From: JAHEJA01 sp965657215
Lineage (GTDB): Bacteria; Pseudomonadota; Alphaproteobacteria; Rhodobacterales; Rhodobacteraceae
Reading direction: 5' to 3'
DNA length: 64,000 bases
Assembly: GCA_965657215.1 (NCBI GenBank)
Contig: CBFHNR010000001.1
Span: 62,001 to 126,000, forward strand
This document shows, one piece after another, positions 42,947 to 52,068 of the stretch (position 1 is the first letter of the stretch; each line of letters begins with the position of its first letter). A program made the position numbers and the translations under genes. The notes under the pieces were generated by a model. That model was not told where the DNA came from. It saw only the letters and a list, made by a program, of their open reading frames with translations, and did not search any database.

Positions 42947-44445
42947 TCAGCGGCCTTAACCGTGAACCCCTTGGCAATCATATCAGATGGCGCGACAGGG
43001 TATTCCCCTGAGAAACATGCATCACAATACTGCGGACAAGAGGCCTTGCGGCCCTCTGCTTCGCCAGCAGCACGATAAAGGCCGTCGAGCGAAATGAACT
43101 TGAGGCTATCAACAGCCAAATGTGCGCGCATTTCTTCTTCGGTCATTGTGGCAGCCAAGAGTTTTTCACGTTGAGGTGTGTCAACGCCATAAAAACAAGG
43201 CCATGCAGTGGGCGGAGAGGCAATACGGAAGTGAACTTCGGCCGCGCCTGCGTCCAAAATCATTTCCTTAATCTTGCGTGATGTAGTGCCTCGAACCACG
43301 GAGTCATCCACTAATATAATGCGCTTCCCTTTAATTAACGCCCGATTCACGTTTAATTTAAGTCGCACACCCATATTGCGGATTTGTTCGGTCGGCTCGA
43401 TAAACGTGCGACCCATATATTGGTTCCGAATAATCCCCATCGCAAAGGGGATCCCAGATTCCTGAGAAAAGCCAATGGCCGCAGGTGTTCCGCTATCGGG
43501 AACAGCACAGACCAAATCTGCGTCAACGGGGCTTTCTTTGGCGAGCTCGACACCAATTTGACGGCGGGTTTCATAAACCGAGCGTCCCCCGATAATGCTA
43601 TCAGGACGCGAGAAATAGACATGTTCAAAAATGCAGAACCGTGAATTTTGCGGGCGGAACGGGAAATGGCTTTCGACACCTTGATCGGTGATCACAACCA
43701 TCTCACCTGGTTCGATTTCACGCACAAATTCAGCGCCGATGATATCCAGAGCACAGGTTTCGGAGCTCAGCGCGTAGCCTTCGGCAACTTTGCCCAAAAC
43801 AAGAGGACGAACACCCAATGGATCGCGCACACCAATGAGTTTGGTGCGTGTCATAGCAACCACAGAAAAGGCACCTTCAACACGGCGCAGCGCGTCTTCC
43901 ATGCGTTCTGGGATATTTTTCTGTAAAGAGCGGGCCATCAAGTGGATGATGCATTCGCTATCCGACGAGCTTTGGAAAATTGATCCACGCTCAATCAACT
44001 CACGACGAAGCGCGTCCGCGTTGGTGATATTCCCGTTGTGCGCAATAGCGGCCCCGCCCATGGCAAATTCGCCAAAGAAGGGTTGCACATCGCGGATAGC
44101 GGCGCCTTTGGACCCCGCAGTAGAATAGCGGACGTGTCCAATAGACAAAGGCCCAGGAAGGGTTTCCATAACCGATTGCGACGTAAAATTATCTCGGACA
44201 TAGCCAAAGCGGCGCGCTGAGTTAAATCCAACTGTTGGATCATAGCTCACGATACCGCCGGCTTCTTGACCTCTGTGTTGAAGAGCATGAAGACCGAGAG
44301 CAACAAAATTGGATGCATCGCTTACGCCAATAACGCCGAAAACGCCGCACTCCTCTTTTAGTTTGTCATCATCAAAGGGATGGGCGGGGGGCATTTGTTT
44401 GGCAGACAAATTACAGTGCTCCGAATCTTGAGGCGTTTCTTTCAT
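42943..44445 (-). CDS. purF: Amidophosphoribosyltransferase
   Basis: 500 residues. First committed step of purine synthesis: glutamine plus PRPP to phosphoribosylamine. N-terminal nucleophile cysteine C33 in EECGVFGVIG after a propeptide of about 32 residues that must be removed; PRPP loop IILVDDSVVRGTTS in the C-terminal domain. Start supported by AAGAGAG just upstream. It follows cvpA, the same order as the colicin V production/purF pair of E. coli, but a terminator separates them here. Confidence 0.95.
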   Translation of the reverse strand: MKETPQDSEHCNLSAKQMPPAHPFDDDKLKEECGVFGVIGVSDASNFVALGLHALQHRGQEAGGIVSYDPTVGFNSARRFGYVRDNFTSQSVMETLPGPLSIGHVRYSTAGSKGAAIRDVQPFFGEFAMGGAAIAHNGNITNADALRRELIERGSIFQSSSDSECIIHLMARSLQKNIPERMEDALRRVEGAFSVVAMTRTKLIGVRDPLGVRPLVLGKVAEGYALSSETCALDIIGAEFVREIEPGEMVVITDQGVESHFPFRPQNSRFCIFEHVYFSRPDSIIGGRSVYETRRQIGVELAKESPVDADLVCAVPDSGTPAAIGFSQESGIPFAMGIIRNQYMGRTFIEPTEQIRNMGVRLKLNVNRALIKGKRIILVDDSVVRGTTSRKIKEMILDAGAAEVHFRIASPPTAWPCFYGVDTPQREKLLAATMTEEEMRAHLAVDSLKFISLDGLYRAAGEAEGRKASCPQYCDACFSGEYPVAPSDMIAKGFTVKAAE

Positions 44446-44503
44446 CTCTCTTAGTGGCTTAATGGGCTTATGTCACGAAAGGATCGGACAAGTTGGTATC
44501 GTT

Positions 44504-44533
44504 AAATAAAAAAAGGATGCCTGAGAGGCATCC
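44504..44533 (-). terminator. Rho-independent terminator after cvpA
   Basis: On the minus strand: GGATGCC, loop TCTCA, GGCATCC followed by TTTTTTT. Seven-bp G/C-rich stem and long T-run; textbook form. It ends the radA-cvpA transcript before purF. Confidence 0.9.
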
Positions 44534-44558
44534 CTTTGGTTCACTATGACCGAATGTC

Positions 44559-45110
44559 TTATTCGCAAACTGCAACAAGCTGTTCGTATTGACCTGTAAT
44601 CCAGCCAAACAAACGCTCTGGTTCGCTTTCTTCGATGCTTGTTACCATATCTTGGAAGACCTGCGCAGAGCGGCTTTGATCCACAATTGGAAAGGCTTCT
44701 GAGCTTAGAACTGTTTTATAAGCAAAGAAAGCAACAGCAATGAGGGCGATACCGCGCAACACGCCAAAGACAAACCCCAAACCTTGGTCAACTTTGCCAA
44801 GGGCGGATTTGTTTATCAGTGAGGATAAAAGAGGGGTGAAGAAGGACACAATCACCAGCGATACCGCAAAAACAGCCGCAAAAGACGCGATGATAGCAAG
44901 CTCGCAACTGTCGGACAAAATGGGCCCGAGAACGGGAACTTCTTTGATTAAGGGCATAACCTGCGGGGCAAAAATGAATGCCATAAAGGCGGCACCAACC
45001 CAGCCTGCAATTGCCATGACTTCTCGAACCAAACCGCGTCCGTATGCCAATAGCGCTGACAGCACCACCACAACCAACACGCCACCATCTACAATGTTAA
45101 AACCTTCCAT
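44559..45110 (-). CDS. cvpA: CvpA family membrane protein
   Basis: 183 residues with about four membrane helices. FNIVDGGVLVVVVLSALLAYGRGLVREVMAIAGWVGAAF is the CvpA family opening. ATG 45110 is chosen over a TTG two codons upstream. The family is linked to colicin V secretion and envelope integrity, without a defined mechanism. Lies 27 bp downstream of radA on the same strand and is followed by a strong terminator. Confidence 0.9.
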   Translation of the reverse strand: MEGFNIVDGGVLVVVVLSALLAYGRGLVREVMAIAGWVGAAFMAFIFAPQVMPLIKEVPVLGPILSDSCELAIIASFAAVFAVSLVIVSFFTPLLSSLINKSALGKVDQGLGFVFGVLRGIALIAVAFFAYKTVLSSEAFPIVDQSRSAQVFQDMVTSIEESEPERLFGWITGQYEQLVAVCE

Positions 45111-45137
45111 ACCCAAGGCATCCCCTTATTTGCGCCC

Positions 45138-46502
45138 TTATCCAGCGCCAAAAATTTCCCCCACAAATGCCAATAATTCCGACATCTGCATCAATTCCAT
45201 TCCGTCCACATCCGGCTGTTTCCCCCCAGCCGGAGTGATTGCTTTGCTAAAACCAAGCTTTTGAGCTTCTTTCAAGCGATTTTCTGCCTGTGATACAGGT
45301 CTCAAAGCGCCTGATAAACTAATTTCACCAAAAACAACAGTGTCCTTGGGTAGACTTACGTCTTCTCGTGCTGACAAAAGTGCAGCGGCCACAGCTAAAT
45401 CGGCAGCAGGCTCACTAATTTTCAACCCACCGGCGACATTTAGGTACACATCTAGTCCTGTGAAGGGAATTCCACAGCGCGCTTCTAGCACAGCGAGAAT
45501 CATCGCAAGGCGGCTTCCGTCCCAGCCAACAACAGTGCGGCGTGGTTGGCTATGCGGTGAGGGCGCGATGAGGGCTTGGAATTCCACCAAAACGGGTCGG
45601 GTGCCTTCAATACCTGCAAAGACAACAGATCCAGGGCTTGGCTCGCCTCGCTCAGAGAGGAAGAGCGCAGAGGGGTTCAAAACTTCGCTTAAGCCGCCGC
45701 CAGTCATTTCAAAGACACCGATTTCATCTGCGGGACCAAAACGGTTTTTAACAGCACGCAGGATGCGGAACTGATGACCGCGTTCCCCTTCGAAATAGAG
45801 AACCGTATCCACCATGTGTTCGACAACGCGAGGACCCGCGATTTGACCATCTTTGGTGACGTGCCCGACAATGATCACCGAGAACCCTTTGCGTTTGGCG
45901 AATGATGTCAGCTCATGCGCGGCGGCGCGCACTTGTGATACGCTTCCCGGTGCGCTTTCGACAGTATCGGCCCACATAGTTTGGATCGAGTCGATAATCA
46001 CTAGATCAGGTTTTTCTGCATCCAACGTCGTCAGAATATCGCGTAAATTTGTTTCGGCGGCCAATTTAACGGGGGCATCTGCCAATCCCAACCTCTGAGC
46101 ACGCATGCGCACTTGGGCATTGGCCTCTTCGCCAGTGATGTAAAAGGTTTTCAATCCAGAACGGGCAAATTCCGCCGCCGCTTGAAGCAATAATGTGGAT
46201 TTCCCAATCCCTGGGTCGCCCCCAACCAAAAGCGCGGATGAGGCAACCAGACCTCCGCCGAGAACACGATCTAATTCCGTAATTCCGCATTTTGTGCGCG
46301 GTGGGGGGGCTTCTTGGGTGGCAAGGTCGGTGAGGATGATTTGGGACCCACGTTTGGCCCCAATGGATCCTTTTGTTGGACCTTTGGAAATTCCTGCATC
46401 CTCAACGATTGTATTCCATTCGCCACAGGCTTCGCAGCGACCAGCCCATTTAGTGGTGACGTTGCCGCAAGAATTACAAGAGAATGATTTCGTTTTAGCC
46501 AT
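45138..46502 (-). CDS. radA: DNA repair protein RadA
   Basis: 454 residues. N-terminal zinc finger C-x2-C ... C-x2-C (SCNSCGNV, GRCEACGEW), a RecA-like ATPase core with Walker A GGDPGIGKST, the RadA-specific KNRFG motif, and a C-terminal Lon-protease-like domain. Promotes branch migration in recombination. AGGGG lies 4 nt before the start. All signatures intact. Confidence 0.95.
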   Translation of the reverse strand: MAKTKSFSCNSCGNVTTKWAGRCEACGEWNTIVEDAGISKGPTKGSIGAKRGSQIILTDLATQEAPPPRTKCGITELDRVLGGGLVASSALLVGGDPGIGKSTLLLQAAAEFARSGLKTFYITGEEANAQVRMRAQRLGLADAPVKLAAETNLRDILTTLDAEKPDLVIIDSIQTMWADTVESAPGSVSQVRAAAHELTSFAKRKGFSVIIVGHVTKDGQIAGPRVVEHMVDTVLYFEGERGHQFRILRAVKNRFGPADEIGVFEMTGGGLSEVLNPSALFLSERGEPSPGSVVFAGIEGTRPVLVEFQALIAPSPHSQPRRTVVGWDGSRLAMILAVLEARCGIPFTGLDVYLNVAGGLKISEPAADLAVAAALLSAREDVSLPKDTVVFGEISLSGALRPVSQAENRLKEAQKLGFSKAITPAGGKQPDVDGMELMQMSELLAFVGEIFGAG

Positions 46503-46595
46503 ATACCCCTAGTGCCAAACTGTGCCGAACCTCGCAAGTGATTTAAACAGAGTTTGTGGTTTAGGGACATAAATTCCCCTTAACCCTCCGTAGGC

Positions 46596-46985
46596 TCATA
46601 ATGACCAAAGAAACAGAACTATAAGAACGCCTAGCAAGAGAATATGTAGTCTGTCTAACCAGCTGCCATAGTCAGACCAGTGTGACCCAGAATAGAGAAA
46701 GGCAGCTGAGCTGAGAAAATGCGGCAACAAGCCTGCCATGCTAAGCGATACAAAGGATGCGTATATTGGAATAGGCCCAGAATACAGCCCTAAGGCCGCC
46801 GGTCCAAAGAGACAAAAGAGACCTATCAAAGCAAAAACCAAGCTTAGAGCGGCAAATTTGCGGTTCTTGGGATGGGTGATCGCCATTTGAACGCAGGCCA
46901 AAACCACCATGGCCTGAAGATAGATAAACTTCTGCAAAATTAGAAAAGCAACAACTTCGGTTGGGGGGCGAAACAGGGATTCCAT
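46596..46985 (-). CDS. Four-helix membrane protein, unknown function
   Basis: 129 residues; about four hydrophobic helices (roughly 11-34, 44-66, 70-96 and 109-128), small polar loops and no catalytic motif. Its ATG overlaps the stop of the MlaF-like ATPase by 1 bp (TAATG), so it is the last gene of the alr-mlaE-mlaF operon. Whether it belongs to the lipid transporter is unknown; I do not recognise the family. Confidence 0.7.
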   Translation of the reverse strand: MESLFRPPTEVVAFLILQKFIYLQAMVVLACVQMAITHPKNRKFAALSLVFALIGLFCLFGPAALGLYSGPIPIYASFVSLSMAGLLPHFLSSAAFLYSGSHWSDYGSWLDRLHILLLGVLIVLFLWSL

Positions 46986-47731
46986 TATCTTACGGCTTCG
47001 ATAGGACCATCCGCGCGACCGTGAATGAACTGGTCAAGATAAGGATCACCTGAGTGATCCATGTCTGCCACGGGTCCTGTCCATTGGATAACCCCATCAT
47101 GGAGCATGGCAATATCATCGGCAATGGCGCGCACAGAGGTCATATCATGGGTAATGGTCATTGCTGTTGCGCCCATTTCCACAACAATTTCGCGGATCAA
47201 GTCATTGATAACTCCAGACATAATTGGGTCCAATCCCGTTGTGGGTTCATCAAAAAAGATGATTTCAGGATCGGCGGCTATGGCGCGCGCAAGCCCCACA
47301 CGTTTTTGCATGCCACCTGAAAGTTCGGCTGGAAATTTATCAGCAACTTCGGATTTCAATCCAACACGGCGAAGTTTTTCAATCGCAATCTCGCGGGCTT
47401 CGTCTTTTGGGCGTTTCAGAGATCCGCGCATCAGGCGAAAGGCCACGTTTTGCCAGACAGGAAGGCTGTCAAACAAGGCACCTCCTTGGAACAACATCCC
47501 AAAGCGGGCCAAGAAGGCTTCGCGTTCGGCGGTTTGGACGTCTTGACCATCAACAGTGATGAGCCCTTGATCGGGTTTGATCAAGCCAAGCACACATTTG
47601 AGGCAAACAGATTTACCCGTTCCAGACCCACCAATGATAACCATTGATTTCCCACGCTTAATCGACAAATCGACACCGCGTAAGACATCAATCGGACCAA
47701 AGGATTTATGAACAGAGGACAGTGTGATCAT
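46985..47731 (-). CDS. mlaF: ABC transporter ATP-binding protein, MlaF type
   Basis: 248 residues. Walker A GGSGTGKS, signature LSGGMQKRVGLARAI, Walker B IIFFDEPTTGLDPIMSG, H-loop THDM. The LSGGMQKRV signature is the hallmark of the Mla/Ttg2 phospholipid-trafficking ATPases. Overlaps mlaE by 4 bp. The periplasmic MlaD-type (MCE) subunit is not in this cluster. Confidence 0.92.
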   Translation of the reverse strand: MITLSSVHKSFGPIDVLRGVDLSIKRGKSMVIIGGSGTGKSVCLKCVLGLIKPDQGLITVDGQDVQTAEREAFLARFGMLFQGGALFDSLPVWQNVAFRLMRGSLKRPKDEAREIAIEKLRRVGLKSEVADKFPAELSGGMQKRVGLARAIAADPEIIFFDEPTTGLDPIMSGVINDLIREIVVEMGATAMTITHDMTSVRAIADDIAMLHDGVIQWTGPVADMDHSGDPYLDQFIHGRADGPIEAVR

Positions 47732-48510
47732 GCGCTAAAAAAGGCCTCTGTTAGAATGTAATTGGCCGCTAGGATCATCACGCTTGATGTCACAACGGCC
47801 GATTTCGTGGCACGCCCCACACCTTGGGCACCGCGCCCAGAGTTCATCCCGAAATAACAACCCATCAAGGCCACGATAAATCCAAAGACAGCCCCTTTGA
47901 TCATACCGCTCGTGATATCTGCGATTGTAAGGAAATCGACGGTGTTTTTGAGGTAAGCCGCTGCATTAAAGCCCAGTCGTTCCGTTCCGACGATAAATCC
48001 GCCCATGATGCCAATCGCATCGCCAACGGCAACCAGAATTGGCACCGCCAAAGTCGCCGCCAAAACGCGGGGCAGGGTGAGGTATTTCATCGGATTGGTC
48101 GAAAGCGTTACGAGGGCGTCGATCTGTTCTGTCACTTTCATTGTGCCAATTTCAGCGGCAATCGAACTCGACACACGTGCCGCAACCATTAAGCCACCCA
48201 AAACTGGACCCAATTCGCGCGCCATACCAATGGCTACAATTGAGGGAACAACGGATTCTGCATTGAACCGCGCACCACCTGCATAGATTTGCAAGGCCAA
48301 CGCTCCGCCAGTGAAAAAGGCTGTTAATCCAACAACAGGCAATGAGAGCCACCCGATTTGGATCAAAGCGGCAAAGAGCTCTTTGCCATAATAGGGGGGC
48401 GAAAACAGATGTTTGACTGTGTTAAAGGCGAATATCGAAATACGTCCAACGCCTGCCAGAGCTGACAGAACGAAGCGACCCAATGAAGCAAGCATCCCAA
48501 TAAACATCAT
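47728..48510 (-). CDS. mlaE: ABC transporter permease, MlaE type
   Basis: 260 residues, six-helix permease of the Mla lipid transport system. GMARELGPVLGGLMVAARVSSSIAAEIGTMKVTEQIDALVTLSTNPMKYL is the strongly conserved MlaE core. Overlaps alr by 1 bp upstream and mlaF by 4 bp downstream. Maintains outer-membrane lipid asymmetry in characterised systems. Confidence 0.93.
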   Translation of the reverse strand: MMFIGMLASLGRFVLSALAGVGRISIFAFNTVKHLFSPPYYGKELFAALIQIGWLSLPVVGLTAFFTGGALALQIYAGGARFNAESVVPSIVAIGMARELGPVLGGLMVAARVSSSIAAEIGTMKVTEQIDALVTLSTNPMKYLTLPRVLAATLAVPILVAVGDAIGIMGGFIVGTERLGFNAAAYLKNTVDFLTIADITSGMIKGAVFGFIVALMGCYFGMNSGRGAQGVGRATKSAVVTSSVMILAANYILTEAFFSA

Positions 48511-49544
48511 TACTCTATGTACCGCCTGTTATATCTCGCTCCAAGGGAGGTGAGGATTTCATAGCCAATTGTCCCTGCAGCTGTTGCCAAAGTGTCGACA
48601 CCTTGGTGCCTGTTGAGCAAGCTTAGCTTTTTGGGTGTATGATCTAATAATGTCACATCCACCCCAATCATATCCATAGAAATGCGTCCCACGACAGGAC
48701 AGCCGGCATCGCCAGAATAGGCGCGAATATTTGGGCCCATCGCACGGATCAAACCATCGGCATAGCCTGCTGCAATCGTGGCAATGCGACGTGGCGTCGG
48801 GGCGGTCCAAGTATTGGAATACCCAACGGTTTCCCCTTTGTCGATTTCTCGAATTTGAATGATTGGAACATCAAGGGCAACGACGCTACGGGCTTGTGTA
48901 TAGGGTGCACCACCATAAAGACCGATCCCCGGACGTGTCATATCAAAATGGTACTCGGGCCCGAGCAAAATCCCACCCGTTGCCGCCAAAGATCGCGGAA
49001 TATCTAATCCATCGGTTAATCTCTTGAATTCATTCAGCTGTTTGCGGTTCATCGGATGCTCTGGATCATCGGCACAGGCGAGGTGAGACATGATCAATGT
49101 TGGCGACATCTTGAGAACCAAGTCTTTGACCGCAAACCATTCGGGCGCTTCCATCCCGAGGCGGTTCATTCCCGTATCAAGTTGAATGCCAAAAGGGTGA
49201 TCAGGTAGGCTTTCTGCATGCATAATCAGTTGATCAACAGAATTCAAAAGGGGGCGCAAGGCGTGATCCTGCAATAGGGCCGTATCCCCATGCATATGGC
49301 CTGAAAACACGTAAATAACAGGATCAGGTCCAACGGCATTTCGAACAGCAACACCTTCTTCTGCGGCGGCTACAAAAAAGGTTCGCACGCCCTCTTTGTA
49401 AAGGGCGGTGGCCACACGTTCGCCGTTTAATCCATATCCGTTCGCTTTGACGACTGCGCCGGTTTCTGCGGTGGACAGTGATTTCAACGCCCGCCAATTG
49501 GCACGCAGGGCCATTAGATCAATTGTAAGTGTTGCTGTGCTCAT
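48510..49544 (-). CDS. alr: Alanine racemase
   Basis: 344 residues. Supplies D-alanine for peptidoglycan. PLP lysine K33 in AVVKANGYGLN (Asn replaces the usual Ala after KAN), and the second catalytic tyrosine region in the C-terminal beta domain (RISMDMIGVDVT). First gene of the alr-mlaE-mlaF-membrane protein operon. Somewhat short but complete at both ends. Confidence 0.93.
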   Translation of the reverse strand: MSTATLTIDLMALRANWRALKSLSTAETGAVVKANGYGLNGERVATALYKEGVRTFFVAAAEEGVAVRNAVGPDPVIYVFSGHMHGDTALLQDHALRPLLNSVDQLIMHAESLPDHPFGIQLDTGMNRLGMEAPEWFAVKDLVLKMSPTLIMSHLACADDPEHPMNRKQLNEFKRLTDGLDIPRSLAATGGILLGPEYHFDMTRPGIGLYGGAPYTQARSVVALDVPIIQIREIDKGETVGYSNTWTAPTPRRIATIAAGYADGLIRAMGPNIRAYSGDAGCPVVGRISMDMIGVDVTLLDHTPKKLSLLNRHQGVDTLATAAGTIGYEILTSLGARYNRRYIE

Positions 49545-49661
49545 ATGGTTTTCTTGTGCATCAGGTAGAGAAGGTCAAGAAGAAAGAACCTAAATCCTTA
49601 TGCTTGGCAGATGCCCGCAAGTTGACTAAAGTTTAGGTGATTGGGATTAGGATGCTATTTT

Positions 49662-50291
49662 ATGACCGCTTGGGAATTAGATATTCGATTAATCATTGCG
49701 TTTTTGGGGCCGAGCTTGGCGTTTTTGGTGTGGATTGGACAACGCTTTTTCGAAGATCGGCGCAAACAGCGCGACAGTGAACGTGAGAAAAACAATCTTA
49801 TTCGTGCGCTTTATGCTGAGATTGATTTCAACACGTCAGATATGGAAGTTTTTCTGGATCAAAGCCCGCCAACTCGCAAGTTGCGCCGCGCGATCAAAGC
49901 GAACCGCAATCTTATTCCTCACGTGACGGATGCACGTCATACGGCCTATTATAACAACCTTATCGCTGATCTCTGGGTGATTTCAGATCACCTGATGGCG
50001 AAAATAGTGTTGTTTTACGGACAATTGGAGAAAATTCGGGTCCAAGTCGAGGGGCTGAATTATCCAAGCTTTCAAACGTTGAGTGATGACGGACGGTTCT
50101 ATGCGGTTGATGTTATTCGGCGCAGTTCACTGGATGCGCTGATGAATGGGCGTGATTTGCTGGCGGATTTGGAATATGAATATCCACATCTTGGGCTACA
50201 TCGCCATGTCCGGCCAGAGCACGAATCCCTTGAGGACCTCAAGCAAAGATGGGTAAACTTGGATACAAAGCTGGTTGCGCTGAAATACTAA
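49662..50291 (+). CDS. Membrane-anchored protein of unknown function
   Basis: 209 residues. One N-terminal membrane helix (about 9-27, LIIAFLGPSLAFLVWIGQ) followed by a basic stretch and a long, mostly helical cytoplasmic domain. ATG 49662 follows AGGA at 9-nt spacing; an in-frame TTG at 49641 is unlikely. It is the only plus-strand gene in a long minus-strand region and converges on dnaB with a 156-bp gap (50292-50447) that shows no clear terminator. No family recognised. Confidence 0.7.
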   Translation: MTAWELDIRLIIAFLGPSLAFLVWIGQRFFEDRRKQRDSEREKNNLIRALYAEIDFNTSDMEVFLDQSPPTRKLRRAIKANRNLIPHVTDARHTAYYNNLIADLWVISDHLMAKIVLFYGQLEKIRVQVEGLNYPSFQTLSDDGRFYAVDVIRRSSLDALMNGRDLLADLEYEYPHLGLHRHVRPEHESLEDLKQRWVNLDTKLVALKY

Positions 50292-50447
50292 TGATTTCAA
50301 CAATTAGATGATAATTGGGTCTGGACCTAGTTTCATCATTCTCTCCTTAGCTTGGATAAGTATGCCGCATTTTAAGCGAATATGCAAATCCAAAGCGTTT
50401 TCCTGTTACTAAGGTAAGCATTGTTTCCTTAATTTCAAGTAAACGGA

Positions 50448-51944
50448 TCAATAGCCGCGATCACCGCCATCTTGTTGCCACGGCTTTATCAAATTACCAA
50501 AACGGGTGAACTGACCCTCGAACGAAAGCTCAATCGACCCAATCGGACCGTGACGTTGTTTTCCGATGATAACTTCGGCGCGACCATGCAGGCGTTCCAT
50601 TTCATCTTGCCAGACGGCCATTTTTTCCAAATCATGATCGCCCGGTTTTTCACGTTCTTTGTAGTATTCTTCGCGGAACACGAACATCACAACATCCGCA
50701 TCCTGTTCAATCGATCCAGATTCCCGCAAGTCAGAGAGTTGAGGACGTTTATCATCGCGACTTTCGACCTGACGGGATAGCTGGGACAAGGCAATAACGG
50801 GAATGTTCAATTCCTTGGCAATCGCTTTCATGCCTTGGGTGATTTCGGACACCTCATTCACACGGCTGTCTTTGGCAGAGGCGGGGCGCACAAGCTGCAA
50901 ATAGTCGATGATCAAGACATCCAAGCCATGGGTCCGTTTCAATCGACGCGCTCTTGCGGCCAGCTGGGAAATCGGCAAGGCGGGTGTGTCGTCAATATAA
51001 AGCGGACAGCTTTCTAATCGTTTGGCGGCCTCAACAAAGCGGCGGAATTCAGCCTCCGTCATGTCGCCTTTGCGGATTTGTTCTGAGGGAACTTCTGCCG
51101 CCTCGGACAAAATACGCGCGGCCAATTGTTCCGCGCTCATTTCGAGGGAATAAAACCCGACAACGCCGCCCTCAATCGTGCCTTCGGTCCCATCAGAGCG
51201 CACACCGCGTTTATAGGCCTTGGCAATATTATAGGCGACATTGGTTGCAAGAGAGGTTTTCCCCATAGAAGGGCGTCCCGCAAGGATCAGCAAATCGGAG
51301 GGGTGCAATCCACCGAGCTTTTTGTCCATATCCACAAGGCCCGTGGAAATGCCTGCTAGTCCGCCTTCGCGCTGATAGGCGTTATTGGCGACATCGACAG
51401 CGGCTGTGACCGCTTTGAGGAAGGATTGGAACCCACTGTCAGCATTGCCTTCTTCGCCCAGTTTATAGAGCGATTGTTCAGCGAGGATGATTTGTTCTTT
51501 GGGTTCTGTTTGGATATCAACGTGACGCGCGCGTTCTGAGATATCTTCGCCCAAGAGGATAAGCTGACGACGGATCGCCAAGTCATAAATCATTTGCGCG
51601 TAGTCGCGCACGGCAAAGCCCGCGATTGCCGCCCCCGCAAGACGCGCCAAATAGGTGCCACCGCCAAGTTCCTTTAGGCCTTCGTCCTCTTGTAGGAAAG
51701 TGGACAGGGTCACAGGGGAGGCAAGGTTGTTTTTCGCAATACGCGCTGCGGCCACTTCAAAAATGCGGGCATGCACGGGTTCGTAGAAATGCTCCGGTTT
51801 GATGATTGAGGCAACACGATCATAAACGTCGTTATTTGTTAAAATCGCGCCTAGCAATTGTTGCTCTGCCTCGATTGAATGCGGCATCGTTTCTGGTGAT
51901 TGCACGTCAGGCGTTTTATCGGAAATATTTGCGATCTGATTCAT
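50448..51944 (-). CDS. dnaB: Replicative DNA helicase DnaB
   Basis: 498 residues. N-terminal DnaB domain (AEQQLLGAIL), linker, and RecA-like helicase domain with Walker A GRPSMGKTS, DVLIIDYLQL and the arginine-finger region. Unwinds DNA at the fork. ATG 51944 with AGGTGG 4 nt upstream gives MNQIANISDKT; a farther ATG at 51998 would read through the probable promoter. No intein. A promoter and DnaA box are proposed upstream. Confidence 0.95.
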   Translation of the reverse strand: MNQIANISDKTPDVQSPETMPHSIEAEQQLLGAILTNNDVYDRVASIIKPEHFYEPVHARIFEVAAARIAKNNLASPVTLSTFLQEDEGLKELGGGTYLARLAGAAIAGFAVRDYAQMIYDLAIRRQLILLGEDISERARHVDIQTEPKEQIILAEQSLYKLGEEGNADSGFQSFLKAVTAAVDVANNAYQREGGLAGISTGLVDMDKKLGGLHPSDLLILAGRPSMGKTSLATNVAYNIAKAYKRGVRSDGTEGTIEGGVVGFYSLEMSAEQLAARILSEAAEVPSEQIRKGDMTEAEFRRFVEAAKRLESCPLYIDDTPALPISQLAARARRLKRTHGLDVLIIDYLQLVRPASAKDSRVNEVSEITQGMKAIAKELNIPVIALSQLSRQVESRDDKRPQLSDLRESGSIEQDADVVMFVFREEYYKEREKPGDHDLEKMAVWQDEMERLHGRAEVIIGKQRHGPIGSIELSFEGQFTRFGNLIKPWQQDGGDRGY

Positions 51945-51969
51945 GTCCCACCTGTCAATTCGTCCCAGA

Positions 51970-51998
51970 TAGATAGCCAAACTTGGCCAAGATCGCAA
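51970..51998 (-). promoter_or_regulatory. Candidate dnaB promoter
   Basis: On the minus strand TTGCGA (51998-51993), 17-bp spacer, TATCTA (51975-51970), which would start transcription about 20 nt before the dnaB ATG. Good spacing and both boxes close to consensus. Confidence 0.5.
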
Positions 51999-52010
51999 AT
52001 TGTATGTTTC

Positions 52011-52019
52011 TGTGGATAA
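52011..52019 (-). promoter_or_regulatory. Consensus DnaA box upstream of dnaB
   Basis: TTATCCACA on the minus strand, the perfect 9-mer, 12 nt upstream of the proposed -35 element of dnaB. A single copy only, so control of transcription rather than an origin. Confidence 0.6.
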
Positions 52020-52033
52020 CTCTTACCATGCGG

Positions 52034-52061
52034 AAAATGAGCGCGACTGACGCGCTCATTT
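52034..52061 (-). terminator. Hairpin terminator after pyrE
   Basis: Perfect 11-bp stem AAATGAGCGCG / CGCGCTCATTT with a 5-nt loop, 7 bp after the pyrE stop; on the minus strand the stem runs into TTTT. The T-run is short, but position and stem strength support termination. Confidence 0.7.
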
Positions 52062-52068
52062 ACAGGTT

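Noticed and set aside
52011..52061. A replication origin near dnaB
   Set aside because: Only one DnaA box, no box cluster and no AT-rich unwinding region; the nearby hairpin is best read as the pyrE terminator.
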